Source of the DNA: JAZPYZ01 sp045544455
GTDB lineage: Bacteria > Bacillota > Clostridia > Oscillospirales > Acutalibacteraceae
DNA: 64,000 nucleotides
NCBI GenBank assembly: GCA_045544455.1
Contig: JAZPYZ010000022.1
Location: forward strand, 98,460-162,459
Reading direction: 5' to 3'
The position numbers and the translations under genes were made by a program. Shown here piece after piece: positions 50,210 to 59,718 of this stretch. Every line of letters begins with the position of its first letter. Positions within the stretch are counted from its first letter, which is position 1. The notes under the pieces were generated by a model. It saw nothing but the letters and a program-made list of their open reading frames with translations, was not told the DNA's origin and searched no databases.

Positions 50210-51289
50210 TCACACCTTTTTCAGATATTTGCTATATACCGCGCCGGTCACCGCGATCTCGCCGGCCACCTTTTTCCCAATTACCGCCACCGCGCCGTTT
50301 TCACGGGTAGAATGGACGTAAAACACCGTTCCTTTGGTCACCCAGGCGGCCATCTTGACACCGCTGGTCCATACGTCGGTCCCAACCACTTGCACTGCAT
50401 CGCCTTCTTCCAAATCGGTTCCGCCGCCACGTTTCACCGTGACCAGATCGTCGAGGTTTACCCACGAATTGATCTCCAACAACCGCGCCTGCCCTTCGCG
50501 TCGGTTCCCAACCGTACCGATCGAGGCCACGGTATGCGTTTCTTGTTTCACCCACGCCGGAATGTTCACCGTACTGTCGCCACCATAGGTGGTCGCCGTC
50601 GATCGGATCGATACGATGTCGCCTTTTTGCACGTCGTCGCCCGGGGTTGCCATGGTGTCGGCATCGGGTGCGGCGCCTTGGTCGGCCACACGTTCCAACC
50701 CGAAATATTCGGCAATCACCATCGCATCGCAGGTCGCTAATTTGTCGAGATTACCGTCCTGTAACAACCATTGGCATTCCGCCGGATGGGTGTGGAACCC
50801 GTGTTCCACGATCACCGCGTGCGCCACCGTGTCACCAATTACTGCGTTGCGGATCACGCCGTAATAATCATAGGTTTTACCGTCATTTTTCCCGACGTAA
50901 GTGCGGGTTTTGGCACCGCGCGGATAGGTCACGCCGGTATCGACTTTCATCACGTCTGCCACCGCTTTGGCAAAATCCTCGGCGAGATGTTGGCTTTCGC
51001 GCTTGACCGAATAGAACACCGACACGCCGCACGCCTGCGGATTCGCCGCGGCATCACTGTGCAACGATACCAACAACTCGCACCCGTTTTGTCGGGCGAT
51101 CTTCGCGCGTTGTTCCACCGACGGATTTTCATCCAACGTGCGGGTAATTACCACCGATACCCCGTCGTACTGTTCGAGCGCGGCTTTCAGTTTGACCGCC
51201 AACGTATACATCGCCGTTCCCTCGCGATAGTTGGCGTTGACACCGGCGTTATACCCTTTGGTGTGTCCCGGATCAATACAAATCTTCAT
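50210..51289 (-). CDS. N-acetylmuramoyl-L-alanine amidase (phage endolysin)
   Basis: 359-residue endolysin. The N-terminal amidase_3 zinc domain has the ligands in order: ICIDPGHTKG (His), REGTAMYTLAVKL (Glu), LVSLHSDAA (His) and AVIVEHGFHTHP (catalytic Glu). The C-terminal third has two SH3b-like wall-binding repeats (GDIVSIRSTATTYGG ... and GDAVQVVGTDVWTSG ...). It cuts the MurNAc-L-Ala bond to lyse the cell. The second ATG of the frame was chosen because AAAGGAG lies 7 nt before it. Confidence 0.92.
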   Translation of the reverse strand: MKICIDPGHTKGYNAGVNANYREGTAMYTLAVKLKAALEQYDGVSVVITRTLDENPSVEQRAKIARQNGCELLVSLHSDAAANPQACGVSVFYSVKRESQHLAEDFAKAVADVMKVDTGVTYPRGAKTRTYVGKNDGKTYDYYGVIRNAVIGDTVAHAVIVEHGFHTHPAECQWLLQDGNLDKLATCDAMVIAEYFGLERVADQGAAPDADTMATPGDDVQKGDIVSIRSTATTYGGDSTVNIPAWVKQETHTVASIGTVGNRREGQARLLEINSWVNLDDLVTVKRGGGTDLEEGDAVQVVGTDVWTSGVKMAAWVTKGTVFYVHSTRENGAVAVIGKKVAGEIAVTGAVYSKYLKKV

Positions 51290-51311
51290 ACACATTCTCC
51301 TTTAAAACATG

Positions 51312-51962
51312 TTAACGCGCTTCAACGGTTCCGGTCGAGGACAAGCCGTAGGCGCCGTTGGTTTTTTTCAACAACTGCGCATCGATCGATGCAATCAGTT
51401 TGGCACGGGTGTTCGCTACGCTCTGATCCGACTTGTACGCCGATAGGGCGTTGGCGTCGGCTTGCTTCATCAACTTTTTCCATAATGCCGCTGCGTCCTC
51501 TGATAAATCCGTCGATAGATCTTGCGATACTAACGCTTTGTTGGCTTCGGCTTTGGTATAGATGGTCGAGATGTTGCGCGAGATATCCTCCATCACCGCT
51601 TTCAACGCCCGATGGGTTTGTTGTTCGGTGGTCGCGCGTCGATTGTCCGCCCCGTGCAAGGCCGCGGCCTGGGTTCCCGACTGCGCCAACCCCAAGTTCG
51701 CCATACGTTCTTTGGCGTTTTGCTCGTCAACCAGTTGTTGTACTGCCGCCGCATCGATTATCGGCCGACTTTCTTTAACCGCCACGTCCCCGCGCGCTTG
51801 TTGTTCGGCGACCTTGTTGTCGGCGTTCAGATCGATTGCCTGTTTTTCGGCCGCGATCTGTTGGTTGGTTGCGTTGGTCATTTCGGCCAACACTTCGCGA
51901 TAATCTTTCGCCGCTTGCGCGCGCAGTTCACCGCGATAATATTCAAGCGAATGTCCTGACAT
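51312..51962 (-). CDS. Coiled-coil virion protein, possible DNA-ejection protein
   Basis: 216 residues, Ala/Gln/Glu-rich and almost entirely helical, without membrane segment. It contains the motif NLGLAQSGTQAAAL flanked by long heptad-like stretches, reminiscent of internal virion (ejection) proteins of short-tailed phages that are stored in the head and extruded with DNA. Located directly after the nozzle gene, where such proteins are typically encoded. Function is inferred from composition and position only. ATG preferred over an in-frame start 24 nt upstream because AAGGAG lies 10 nt before it. Confidence 0.55.
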   Translation of the reverse strand: MSGHSLEYYRGELRAQAAKDYREVLAEMTNATNQQIAAEKQAIDLNADNKVAEQQARGDVAVKESRPIIDAAAVQQLVDEQNAKERMANLGLAQSGTQAAALHGADNRRATTEQQTHRALKAVMEDISRNISTIYTKAEANKALVSQDLSTDLSEDAAALWKKLMKQADANALSAYKSDQSVANTRAKLIASIDAQLLKKTNGAYGLSSTGTVEAR

Positions 51963-51969
51963 CAGCTCG

Positions 51970-54090
51970 TCACTCCTTTCTTTCACCCCATAATTGATAG
52001 ATCATGGTAATCCCGGCCAATGCAAACACACCGGAAAACGATATCCGCATCCCAAACCGCGCCGTCGCCGGCAGTTGCGGAACGATCACGGTTTGATCCT
52101 CGCCGATATGTCCGTCGCGTTCACCGTGATCGGTAATCCAAACCCAGTGACCGCCGGTTTCGGTTTCGGGATATATCCGCACCAACCGTTTCAAACGGTC
52201 CGGTCGATTAAAATCGAACTGTTTGGTTTGCACAAAACCGCGAATACGCGTCTGCCTGATCGTGCCGTCCACGTCAACGGTTGTGTCCGGCCCGTTTCCA
52301 AACCGCACGGTTGCCCACCGCACCACCGGTTCGCCGTCGACACCGATTCCGGCGCATTCAGCCAATAAAACCGGTTCGCCGTCGATGTTCAACGCGTGCA
52401 CCGGTCGCATATTGGTTTCCGGGAACGACCAGTAATACCACACCCATCCGGCGCGTTTGGCCGCGCTGTACGAGGAAACGCTCCCGAACGAGCCCTTCCC
52501 GTAATACAACGCCGCCGCCCGCGTGCCGGCGAGCAACAGATAATACCCGTCATAATCGCACGCCACCGCCGCTTTCATCTCGTCGGCGGTTATGTCGGTC
52601 AACCGTCCGCGAATCAGGTCAGATAACTCCAACACGTTACATTCGCTAAAGGGATTGGCGGCCGTCAACGTATATATACGTTTTTGACTGGTTGCCCATA
52701 CCAACCGGTTATCGCACAACGCAATCGTCTGCGGACAATCGCACCCTATAAACGCGTGCAACGGCTTGATGGGGAAGAGTGCGCTCGCACTTTCGATATC
52801 GGTCACGCCCCCATTCAATACGTCGTTGACGTTCACCGTTTGGGCGGCATAGGTCGCATGATACAACGATCGTTCTTTAAAGATCACCAACATATCGCTC
52901 TGTTTCGCAAACGCGGTCACTTCTTCGCTGATCTTGCCCACCGTGGCATAGTTGTTCGCCGGAAAATCCAACGGGTTGTCCAAGGCGCTCCAAAAGATCA
53001 TGCCCGGCGCGTCTTTGCCGCCCCCGACAAACCAACGAGAACCACCGGTCAAACCGCCGCCGGCACCGCCGAACCAGGTGCTGACGCGTGCGGCAAAAAC
53101 GTTGTGACGCGGCACGTTTTCCAAATCCGAATAGGTTGCGATAATCGATAGATTGTTCGCCACCGAGGATTCCGGAAAATAAAACGGTTGTCCGCTTTGC
53201 ATAAACCGCAAGGTGTTTCCCTCTACGGTCATGGTGACCGTAAAACCGTCAAACGTAAAGGAATCGGATAACCCATAGACACTACGCGCCAGATACGAAC
53301 CGTCCTGTGCCATATACGTCACGCTCACGATCGATTCCGGCTGATGTTTCAGCGGCAGCACGAAACAGTTAGAACAACCGTCGGTCGTATATTCCGCGAC
53401 AAATTCCTTGGTCAACAGGTTAAAACTTCTCAGTACCGTTCCCGAAGCATCGTTTTTCGATCCGGCTTGCGAAGAATATCCTCTGCCACCGGTCATCACG
53501 GTCGGTATCGTGCCGTCATTCGAGATATCCTTCCAATATCCATGTGCCGAAGAGGCGCCGGTATCCAGGGTATGTTCCAGACGATAGATACGTCCCCCTT
53601 CGATAAAGGCAAATGTGCCTGCATGATTCGAATTGTTGTTTTGCACGATCAACAACGATTGATGATTTCGCTTGACGTTTCCGTCTTTTACCAATAACGT
53701 GTCGGTGTCGATCCGCGTTCCGTCCGCTAGCAAAAGCGAGATCTCGTATTCCGCCGCATACCCCTCGGCCGTACCACTCAGATGCCGAATTGCCGCCACG
53801 TATTCGCCGTGCACCCCGTCGTGGCTCGCGATGCAGCCTGTCGCGACCGTTTCCAAGGTGCAAGAATCGGCTTCCAACGTCAGCGGCGCCGATACCACAC
53901 GCAAACCGGATGCTTGTGCCTGAAATGCCGGCCGCATCCGCAACGCACCGTCTCGCCACCATACGTTTTCGGCATCGGCGAGTTGCCGGTCATCCAAGAG
54001 ATGCGCGGCATCTCGTCGATTGATACCGCCGTCCAACGCCGCCACGTGTAACCGCCCCTCGGCGGCCGTTTTTCGAACCGGATATTTCAT
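51970..54090 (-). CDS. Tail nozzle/tubular protein (P22 gp10 / T7 gp12 type)
   Basis: 706 residues, beta-rich throughout, the largest gene of the module. The N-terminus GGINRRDAAHLLDDRQLADA then ENVWWRDGALRMRPAF matches the NxxxxxGxLxxRPGF signature of beta-propeller nozzle proteins that close the portal of short-tailed phages. No signal peptide. Ribosome site GGAGGAAACG. The assignment separates this module from siphovirus-type GTAs, since no tape measure or tail tube genes follow. Distant members differ greatly, so a structure comparison would be decisive. Confidence 0.7.
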   Translation of the reverse strand: MKYPVRKTAAEGRLHVAALDGGINRRDAAHLLDDRQLADAENVWWRDGALRMRPAFQAQASGLRVVSAPLTLEADSCTLETVATGCIASHDGVHGEYVAAIRHLSGTAEGYAAEYEISLLLADGTRIDTDTLLVKDGNVKRNHQSLLIVQNNNSNHAGTFAFIEGGRIYRLEHTLDTGASSAHGYWKDISNDGTIPTVMTGGRGYSSQAGSKNDASGTVLRSFNLLTKEFVAEYTTDGCSNCFVLPLKHQPESIVSVTYMAQDGSYLARSVYGLSDSFTFDGFTVTMTVEGNTLRFMQSGQPFYFPESSVANNLSIIATYSDLENVPRHNVFAARVSTWFGGAGGGLTGGSRWFVGGGKDAPGMIFWSALDNPLDFPANNYATVGKISEEVTAFAKQSDMLVIFKERSLYHATYAAQTVNVNDVLNGGVTDIESASALFPIKPLHAFIGCDCPQTIALCDNRLVWATSQKRIYTLTAANPFSECNVLELSDLIRGRLTDITADEMKAAVACDYDGYYLLLAGTRAAALYYGKGSFGSVSSYSAAKRAGWVWYYWSFPETNMRPVHALNIDGEPVLLAECAGIGVDGEPVVRWATVRFGNGPDTTVDVDGTIRQTRIRGFVQTKQFDFNRPDRLKRLVRIYPETETGGHWVWITDHGERDGHIGEDQTVIVPQLPATARFGMRISFSGVFALAGITMIYQLWGERKE

Positions 54091-54107
54091 ATTGCGTTTC
54101 CTCCTGA

Positions 54108-54467
54108 TTACGGCAGAACATTCTGCCGGGTTTGTATAAAGCCGCCGGCCACCGCGCGTTTGCGATTATACATCGTCGCAAACAATGCTTGTCCTTCGGC
54201 GTCGCCTTGTGCCTGCGCGAGCAACATCGCCACCCCATACGGCATCGCATCCACCGCCGCGCGTCCGGATACCGGCAATGCGTCGTCCAATCGTTTGATC
54301 GGTTCAAACGCCGCGCCCGGATCGCCGGCCAACACCAGATCGGCCGCGATTTGATTGATGATCGCGATCACCCGTTTTTGCGAACCGGTATCCACCGTCG
54401 GATTGCCGTCGGCATCGACGTAGTTCAGCAACAAGATCGCTCGTTCAAACAGTTGTTTTGCGTTCAT
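54108..54467 (-). CDS. Probable head-tail adaptor
   Basis: 119 residues, helical (LFERAILLLNYVDADGNP, then QKRVIAIINQIAADLVLAGD). Size and position directly after the major capsid gene and before the nozzle fit the adaptor ring that docks under the portal. No strong family motif recognised. Start ATG chosen for GGAGGTG 5 nt upstream; the upstream part of the frame runs through the hairpin at 54498-54526. Confidence 0.6.
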   Translation of the reverse strand: MNAKQLFERAILLLNYVDADGNPTVDTGSQKRVIAIINQIAADLVLAGDPGAAFEPIKRLDDALPVSGRAAVDAMPYGVAMLLAQAQGDAEGQALFATMYNRKRAVAGGFIQTRQNVLP

Positions 54468-54497
54468 GTGTTCACCTCCACCACCTACCGTCCGTTT

Positions 54498-54526
54498 GAC
54501 CCCCACCCAAGCGTGGGGTGGGGGTC
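54498..54526 (-). terminator. Strong GC hairpin after the capsid gene, no U run
   Basis: GACCCCCACCC / GGGTGGGGGTC, an 11-bp perfect stem with a 7-base loop, right after the capsid stop. On the minus strand no U run follows, so it is more likely a processing or mRNA-stabilising element giving excess capsid mRNA than a full terminator. Confidence 0.6.
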
Positions 54527-54532
54527 AGACCG

Positions 54533-55456
54533 TTAGTACAGATACGCGTACACGGCATTCGCGAGGGAATTTTTCAAAAACACGTCGTAATACAAACGGT
54601 AATCGAACTTCCACGCGTCGGCATGCAGGTTCATCGACGGATCAAACACACGCACGGTTTCGGTCTTTTTGATCAGCGACGCGGCGCGTTTGGGCATGAT
54701 CAGCAAACCGATGTTTTTCGCACCATCCGCCGGTTCAAAGCCGCCGTCGGTTTCGCCGTCGGACGAACCATCCAGGAAATTGAACGCCGATTTCATGCGA
54801 GAATTTGGCACCGGCAGGATCGGCACGCCGTTATAGGTGCGCACACGATGGGCGATTTCGCCTTTGGTGAAATCCGACACGTCGATATGGCGGTCGATTT
54901 CGGGGGTTTCTTCCATCGCATTCATCACGTCGCCGTTGACAAACGCCACCAACTCTTCGTCATACCCGACTTGTTCGCGCACTTTTTGTACCGCTTCGGT
55001 CAACAATGCCATCACGCCGTCGGACAAGGACTTGCCGTCGGCTACGCCGACGGTTTGCTCTTTGTCGTCCGCGATGGTCGCAAGTTTCGACAGGCAATAG
55101 GCATCGAGTTCCGGCACCACACGGGTACGGACAAATTCGCCCATCACCTGACCGGCCAAACCGGTCGCACCCGACTCGTCGTTATCTTCGCGATCGAGTT
55201 GGAACGAGCGTCCGCGATCCATGGTCATTTCATAGGACTCATTACCAACGGTAATGCTGCCGTTCACAAAGCCGGTATCGCGGTCATAGGTTCCCAAACC
55301 GGACAGTTCCATGTTCGGGATCAGGACGGTTTTCGCGCCGACAAATTTAGCGCGCATGGTGTTATCGGCCAAAAAGCCGGTAACGGATTTCTGGACAACC
55401 GCCTTGTCCAGCTCGCCGGTCATTTTTTCGGCGAGTGAAATCGTGTTGATAGACAT
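54533..55456 (-). CDS. Major capsid protein (HK97-fold type)
   Basis: 307 residues. Features of Firmicute HK97-like capsid proteins: an N-terminal helix region, NGSITVGNESYEMTMDRGRSFQLDRED in the E-loop/P-domain zone (in parts), and a C-terminal A-domain end FDYRLYYDVFLKNSLANAVY. There is no separate protease gene and no long delta domain, so assembly must rely on the separate scaffold upstream. Ribosome site AAAGGAGGA. Flanked by a strong hairpin on its 3' side, consistent with high expression. Confidence 0.85.
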   Translation of the reverse strand: MSINTISLAEKMTGELDKAVVQKSVTGFLADNTMRAKFVGAKTVLIPNMELSGLGTYDRDTGFVNGSITVGNESYEMTMDRGRSFQLDREDNDESGATGLAGQVMGEFVRTRVVPELDAYCLSKLATIADDKEQTVGVADGKSLSDGVMALLTEAVQKVREQVGYDEELVAFVNGDVMNAMEETPEIDRHIDVSDFTKGEIAHRVRTYNGVPILPVPNSRMKSAFNFLDGSSDGETDGGFEPADGAKNIGLLIMPKRAASLIKKTETVRVFDPSMNLHADAWKFDYRLYYDVFLKNSLANAVYAYLY

Positions 55457-55475
55457 ACAACATCCTCCTTTTTAT

Positions 55476-55961
55476 TTATCTCAAAGATTGACGCAACGCC
55501 GATACGAAAGCGTCAACTTCGGGATGTGGGTGTGTGGGCGGCGCGGCCAGAGATCCGGTCGACGCTTTTGCCGCCATCTCTCCGATCCGCGCCGCCTCGC
55601 CGATTCGCCGGTTCTCATAGAACGAATGGCGTAAATACGCGTCAAACAGCGAGATATCCTGTTCCACAGCCATGGTGACAATCGCATCCGGCACATCCGC
55701 AAACGCCGCAAATTGCGGCACTTCGTGTGCCAACGTGCGAAAATCCGTCGCTAACCGCGTGTGAAGTTGCTGTGCGGCTACCTCGTCTGTTTTCGGCGCA
55801 GTGTTGTTGTCGACAACGGGCGTTTCCGTTGCCGGCAGGGGAGTGGCCTCAATCGTTGCCTCGGACTCGTCGCCAGACGGTGCGAGTGCGTCGATCGGAG
55901 CCGTATCATCAACGGCGGTGTTTTCCGCCGGAACCGGTAACAGTTGTTCTTGTTCGTTCAT
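55476..55961 (-). CDS. Probable capsid scaffolding protein
   Basis: 161 residues: an acidic, Pro/Thr/Ala-rich disordered N-terminal half (VDDTAPIDALAPSGDESEAT) followed by a helical C-terminal half. Composition, length and location between portal and capsid genes are those of phage scaffolds that guide prohead assembly. No family motif, so the call depends on synteny. Confidence 0.7.
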   Translation of the reverse strand: MNEQEQLLPVPAENTAVDDTAPIDALAPSGDESEATIEATPLPATETPVVDNNTAPKTDEVAAQQLHTRLATDFRTLAHEVPQFAAFADVPDAIVTMAVEQDISLFDAYLRHSFYENRRIGEAARIGEMAAKASTGSLAAPPTHPHPEVDAFVSALRQSLR

Positions 55962-55966
55962 ATCGT

Positions 55967-57739
55967 TTATCCCTCCGCTTGAATTCCGTGTTGTGCCAAC
56001 ATCTGGTCGGCAATCTCACCGGCCACCAGTTCGATCTCGTCATCCGAAACCGTTTCCTCCACGGGCAAGGTCGTTTGGGTTTTCTGTTGTAATTCGTGGA
56101 TCAATGCGTCCAAATTCGGCACAACGCCTTTCGGCAACCGCGACAGATACTGTACCGGATCGATCACCTGTCGATCAAACAACGAATCCAGCGTTTGCAC
56201 CGATTGGCTTTCACTCCAAATGGCGGCCGCCCCAACGTCCACGCGCGTCGAGATGATCAGATCCTGGTATCGATTCCCGTCAAACGGCATATACCAACTG
56301 CCATCCACGCCATCGATCTTCAACGACCGCGGTCCGTATTGCGTCACCCAAAACTCCGCCCAGATCCGCGCAATATCTTCGATAAATCGGTAATACCGAT
56401 TTTGCACCGTGTTTAGCGGCATGGTAGCCGATTCGCGCACCGCGATGATCGCCGATGTGTTGGTCGGATTCACGTCACCAAGCACCACGTCGTTCGCGCC
56501 GGATTGTGTTAAGGTGTTGGAAATCAGCGATGCCGTCAGGTTATCAAATTGCGGCGAGAAATTCGGTGGCGTAACGTACCGCACGGCCGATTGCATCTCG
56601 TCGCTGGTCCCGATCACTTTAATGATCTGTCCGGGATCGTTGGTCACCGGTCCGGTCACCACATCCCCGTTCACCAACATGATCGGCATTCCCATCACCA
56701 TCACCGCCCAAACCGAAGCGGTAATCATACGGTTGATCGCGATTTGGTTCGGGATCAGATAGGTGATCTCGCTTTCGCCGTATCCGCATCCGCGCCGTTT
56801 TTCCCAGGTGAATTGCGCCAACGGATAAATGCGCACCGGCAACTTCCATTTGGGCCGAATCACAGCACCGCGACACACGACTGCCCCGTAAATGTGTGGC
56901 ACACCGGCGTCATCGTATTCGCGCCACAACTTGGTGATAACGGTGCATTTCCCATCCGCCGTCACCGCAAACTCGTGATTGCCGATATCGTCCTCATCCG
57001 CTACGATCGCGCGTTGTTCCGCGGCACTACGTCCATACTTTTTCGCCATCCGTCGCGCCTCGTCCACCGAGAGCCGTTTCGTCATCAAAATATACGGTTG
57101 TTTTTGGATATCGTCGCATACCGGATCCCCAAAATACACGTTTTCGATATCCAACACTTCGCACGCAATATCGCCTTTAATCGGCACGCGTCTGGCCGCA
57201 TCGGCATACAACCCCGTCGCAATATCGCTGTCCCAGTAGGTGTACACTAACCCCGTTCCGGAAATATACGCGTTTTTCAACGCCGTTTCCCGAATGGTCG
57301 AAAAATCCACCCGTTCGGCCGTCACTTTAAAATACGAAGACATCGCATTCATGATGAGATTCACTTCTTCATCAGGCGACAACACGCGCTCCTGTAACAA
57401 CACCGCCGGATCTTCGCCTTTGGCCGCCCGTTCCCGAAACGCTCGCGCGTGTTCGCGCAGATTCAACGTGTCCGGAACCCCTTCCGCGAGATAATTCACC
57501 GTCACCGGCGAATTACCCACCATCGCCATCTTATAATCGCCGATTCGCTTAATCACGTTATGCCGCACCAACGGTCGATCGGTTCCGCAGTTGGCCCCTT
57601 TCCATTGATCCCCCACGTAAAACCGTTCGTTGATCCGTGTTTGTTCGTATAAACCGCGGCTCCCCAGCGACGCCTTATAATCGATCCCTTTTCGGAACTC
57701 TTCAAACACCGTTGCCGGCAAAAAGGTCGCCTGACTCAT
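55967..57739 (-). CDS. Phage portal protein
   Basis: 590 residues; forms the dodecameric DNA gate at one capsid vertex. N-terminal region GLYEQTRINERFYVGDQWKG with RPLVRHNVIKRIGDYKMAMV; central beta/stem region around IPNQIAINRMITASVWAVM; C-terminal acidic tail (TTLPVEETVSDDEIELVAGE). Length and motifs fit portals of Firmicute short- and long-tailed phages. Ribosome site GGAGGTGA. Its start overlaps the stop of the upstream small membrane protein gene by 4 nt, so the two are co-translated. Confidence 0.88.
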   Translation of the reverse strand: MSQATFLPATVFEEFRKGIDYKASLGSRGLYEQTRINERFYVGDQWKGANCGTDRPLVRHNVIKRIGDYKMAMVGNSPVTVNYLAEGVPDTLNLREHARAFRERAAKGEDPAVLLQERVLSPDEEVNLIMNAMSSYFKVTAERVDFSTIRETALKNAYISGTGLVYTYWDSDIATGLYADAARRVPIKGDIACEVLDIENVYFGDPVCDDIQKQPYILMTKRLSVDEARRMAKKYGRSAAEQRAIVADEDDIGNHEFAVTADGKCTVITKLWREYDDAGVPHIYGAVVCRGAVIRPKWKLPVRIYPLAQFTWEKRRGCGYGESEITYLIPNQIAINRMITASVWAVMVMGMPIMLVNGDVVTGPVTNDPGQIIKVIGTSDEMQSAVRYVTPPNFSPQFDNLTASLISNTLTQSGANDVVLGDVNPTNTSAIIAVRESATMPLNTVQNRYYRFIEDIARIWAEFWVTQYGPRSLKIDGVDGSWYMPFDGNRYQDLIISTRVDVGAAAIWSESQSVQTLDSLFDRQVIDPVQYLSRLPKGVVPNLDALIHELQQKTQTTLPVEETVSDDEIELVAGEIADQMLAQHGIQAEG

Positions 57740-57996
57740 GTGTTGTCACCTCCGCCCACGCGTGGCATCTCACTGCCGTCATACTGCATAAAATTCGCGA
57801 TCTGTTGCCATTGCCGTTGTTGTTCGGCCGTATCGATCACCGTGTCGCGCTGTTTAACGCCGTCCTTTTGATCCAACAACCGCGGTCGCGCCGCCATTCG
57901 GCAAAACCGCATGCCGTCTTTCACGCCCCATCGGTACAATAAGATCCCGGCCATCGCGATCCCGATCACGCCGATAATCGTTCCCATTACTACCAT
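57736..57996 (-). CDS. Small membrane protein between terminase and portal
   Basis: 86 residues: one N-terminal membrane helix (MGTIIGVIGIAMAGILLYRW) and a polar, Gln-rich C-terminus. No family recognised. The ATG after AGAAGGA was chosen; the longer frame upstream overlaps terL. A membrane protein between terL and portal is unusual for a phage late operon; it might couple packaging or assembly to the membrane, or be a relic. Confidence 0.65.
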   Translation of the reverse strand: MVVMGTIIGVIGIAMAGILLYRWGVKDGMRFCRMAARPRLLDQKDGVKQRDTVIDTAEQQRQWQQIANFMQYDGSEMPRVGGGDNT

Positions 57997-58024
57997 CGTT
58001 GTTTCCTTCTTTCTGTTTGCTTTT

Positions 58025-59326
58025 TTATGCCCAGCCGCCGATAAAATCCTGCGGCACAATGCCAAACTTGGCCTGCCCACGCGCCGGCTTTCCGTGAACG
58101 CCACCTCGAAACCGTACGTCTTCCATCGCATATCGCATTGCATCCATCAGGTGGTTGTTATCGTCGACCGGCGTGCGTCCACCGGTTTTCGCATCCCAGA
58201 TATACGCGGCCAGTTCTGCCGCCGTGTGCACGCATCGCGGATGCACGATCATGGTGTATTCCTGTAACGCCGCAATACCGCCTCGCACCGAATCCGGCCC
58301 TTTCGCCGCCGCACAGATCCGCGCGATTCCCAGCCGCCTCAACTCATCGTTGGATTTCGGTTCGGCCGCGTCCGCGCGGATACGCTCTTTCGCAAACCCT
58401 TTGTCCAAAATCATCTGCGCAATATCGCTGTTCAGCATCCGTTTTTCATAATGCTCGTCGTAGATATACAACAACCGATCTTCGGGATTCACCGCCATCG
58501 CGATAAATGCGGTCGGATCGTGAGAATATCCGTAGTCCAACCCAAACACAAACCGATACCGGTCGATGTTCGGCAACGCATTCACGTCAAACGGTTCCAC
58601 GCGCCACCTTTCAAACACCAACCCCTCCGACACACCCCATTCGCCGAGCCCAGCCACCGCATACTTACGCGGTTGCTCCACCTTCATCCGTTCGTAGATC
58701 CGCCGGTCGGTCTCATCCAAAAACTCGTTACATAAATAGGTGCTCGTCATGGTAAATACGTCCGCATGCGGCGTATCAAAAAATCGTTTCTTCAACCAAT
58801 GATTCTCGTTCCATGGGTTAAACGTCAGAGTAGTCTGTTTAAATAGCGGCGGCTCCACCCGTCCGCGCGGCATCGATAGATCCAATCGATCAAACGCCGC
58901 TTCCGATCGAATATCAAACGCTTCTTCTACCCACACCCAACACAACACACCCTTTTCCACCGTGGTCGAAGCCAACTTGTCAGGATCGTCAAATCCGCGA
59001 AACAAGATGCGTTGTCCAGTCGGTTTGTACTTGATCTCCAACGGCGACCGTGTCGATTGCCACAAATGCCGCACCCCCAACCGGTCGATCGCGCGGTTCA
59101 GTTGCGCAAACGCCGAATCCGCCAACGTCGCATACACTTGCCTCACCACCAACAGGTTCGCGTCGGGATACTTCATCAAATGCACAATAAACCACAACGC
59201 CGCCGTGGTCGATTTTTTGGATGCTTTGCCGCCTTTCACTACCCGATACCGTTTGCGGCAATGCCAAAAATCGCGGTATCCACCGCCGACCACCGCCGGA
59301 ATCGAGACAATTTGTGTATTCGCCAT
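58025..59326 (-). CDS. terL: Terminase large subunit (packaging motor)
   Basis: 433 residues. ATPase domain: Walker A-like VKGGKASKKST (residues ~30-40) and Walker B WVWVEEAF. C-terminal RuvC-like nuclease: FGLDYGYSHDPTA with the first metal Asp, RADAAEPKSNDEL with the second, and NHLMDAMRYAMED with the third. All catalytic residues look intact. The type is close to the Terminase_3/PBSX-like group of Firmicutes. Whether packaging is sequence-specific or headful is not readable. Stop of terS and start of terL overlap by one base. Confidence 0.93.
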   Translation of the reverse strand: MANTQIVSIPAVVGGGYRDFWHCRKRYRVVKGGKASKKSTTAALWFIVHLMKYPDANLLVVRQVYATLADSAFAQLNRAIDRLGVRHLWQSTRSPLEIKYKPTGQRILFRGFDDPDKLASTTVEKGVLCWVWVEEAFDIRSEAAFDRLDLSMPRGRVEPPLFKQTTLTFNPWNENHWLKKRFFDTPHADVFTMTSTYLCNEFLDETDRRIYERMKVEQPRKYAVAGLGEWGVSEGLVFERWRVEPFDVNALPNIDRYRFVFGLDYGYSHDPTAFIAMAVNPEDRLLYIYDEHYEKRMLNSDIAQMILDKGFAKERIRADAAEPKSNDELRRLGIARICAAAKGPDSVRGGIAALQEYTMIVHPRCVHTAAELAAYIWDAKTGGRTPVDDNNHLMDAMRYAMEDVRFRGGVHGKPARGQAKFGIVPQDFIGGWA

Positions 59327-59685
59327 CAGGTCAGTTCATCCTCTCCGACAAACACCGGCAACACACCGCCGCCTTCCGTCTCGGCGTATCGATAGTTGTT
59401 TTTTGCCAACATCAACACGCCGGTCTGCCGTCCGGATTTCACCAACGCATCCGCGATCTCGGCATTGCAAAAGGCATATAACCCTCGCAACTCGGCCGCA
59501 TCGTCCGGAAATTGTTGTGCAAAGGTTTGTCCCGTCACCAGTTCCAACAACTGTTCCCGATCCACCCCTAAAAACACCGCCGCCCTCTCCAAGGTCAGCG
59601 GCTGCCCGTTTTCGTTTGCCCATGTTTTGGCTCGCTCGATCGCTCTTCGCAACCGCACCCCATGTAGACAGGGAGTTTTGCTCAT
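59326..59685 (-). CDS. terS: Terminase small subunit
   Basis: 119 residues with a helix-turn-helix-like centre (LTLERAAVFLGVDREQLLEL) and a helical rest, located just before terL with a TGATG overlap. It would recognise the DNA to be packaged. ATG chosen for AAAGGAG 10 nt upstream. In gene transfer agents this subunit has often lost pac specificity; here that cannot be judged from sequence. First gene of the module. Confidence 0.8.
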   Translation of the reverse strand: MSKTPCLHGVRLRRAIERAKTWANENGQPLTLERAAVFLGVDREQLLELVTGQTFAQQFPDDAAELRGLYAFCNAEIADALVKSGRQTGVLMLAKNNYRYAETEGGGVLPVFVGEDELT

Positions 59686-59718
59686 CGTCGGTGTTCTCCT
59701 TTCGCTTGATGTGCCCTC

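Noticed and set aside
50771..51778. 335-codon plus-strand frame over the amidase and ejection-protein genes
   Set aside because: Shadow of two well-supported minus-strand phage genes.
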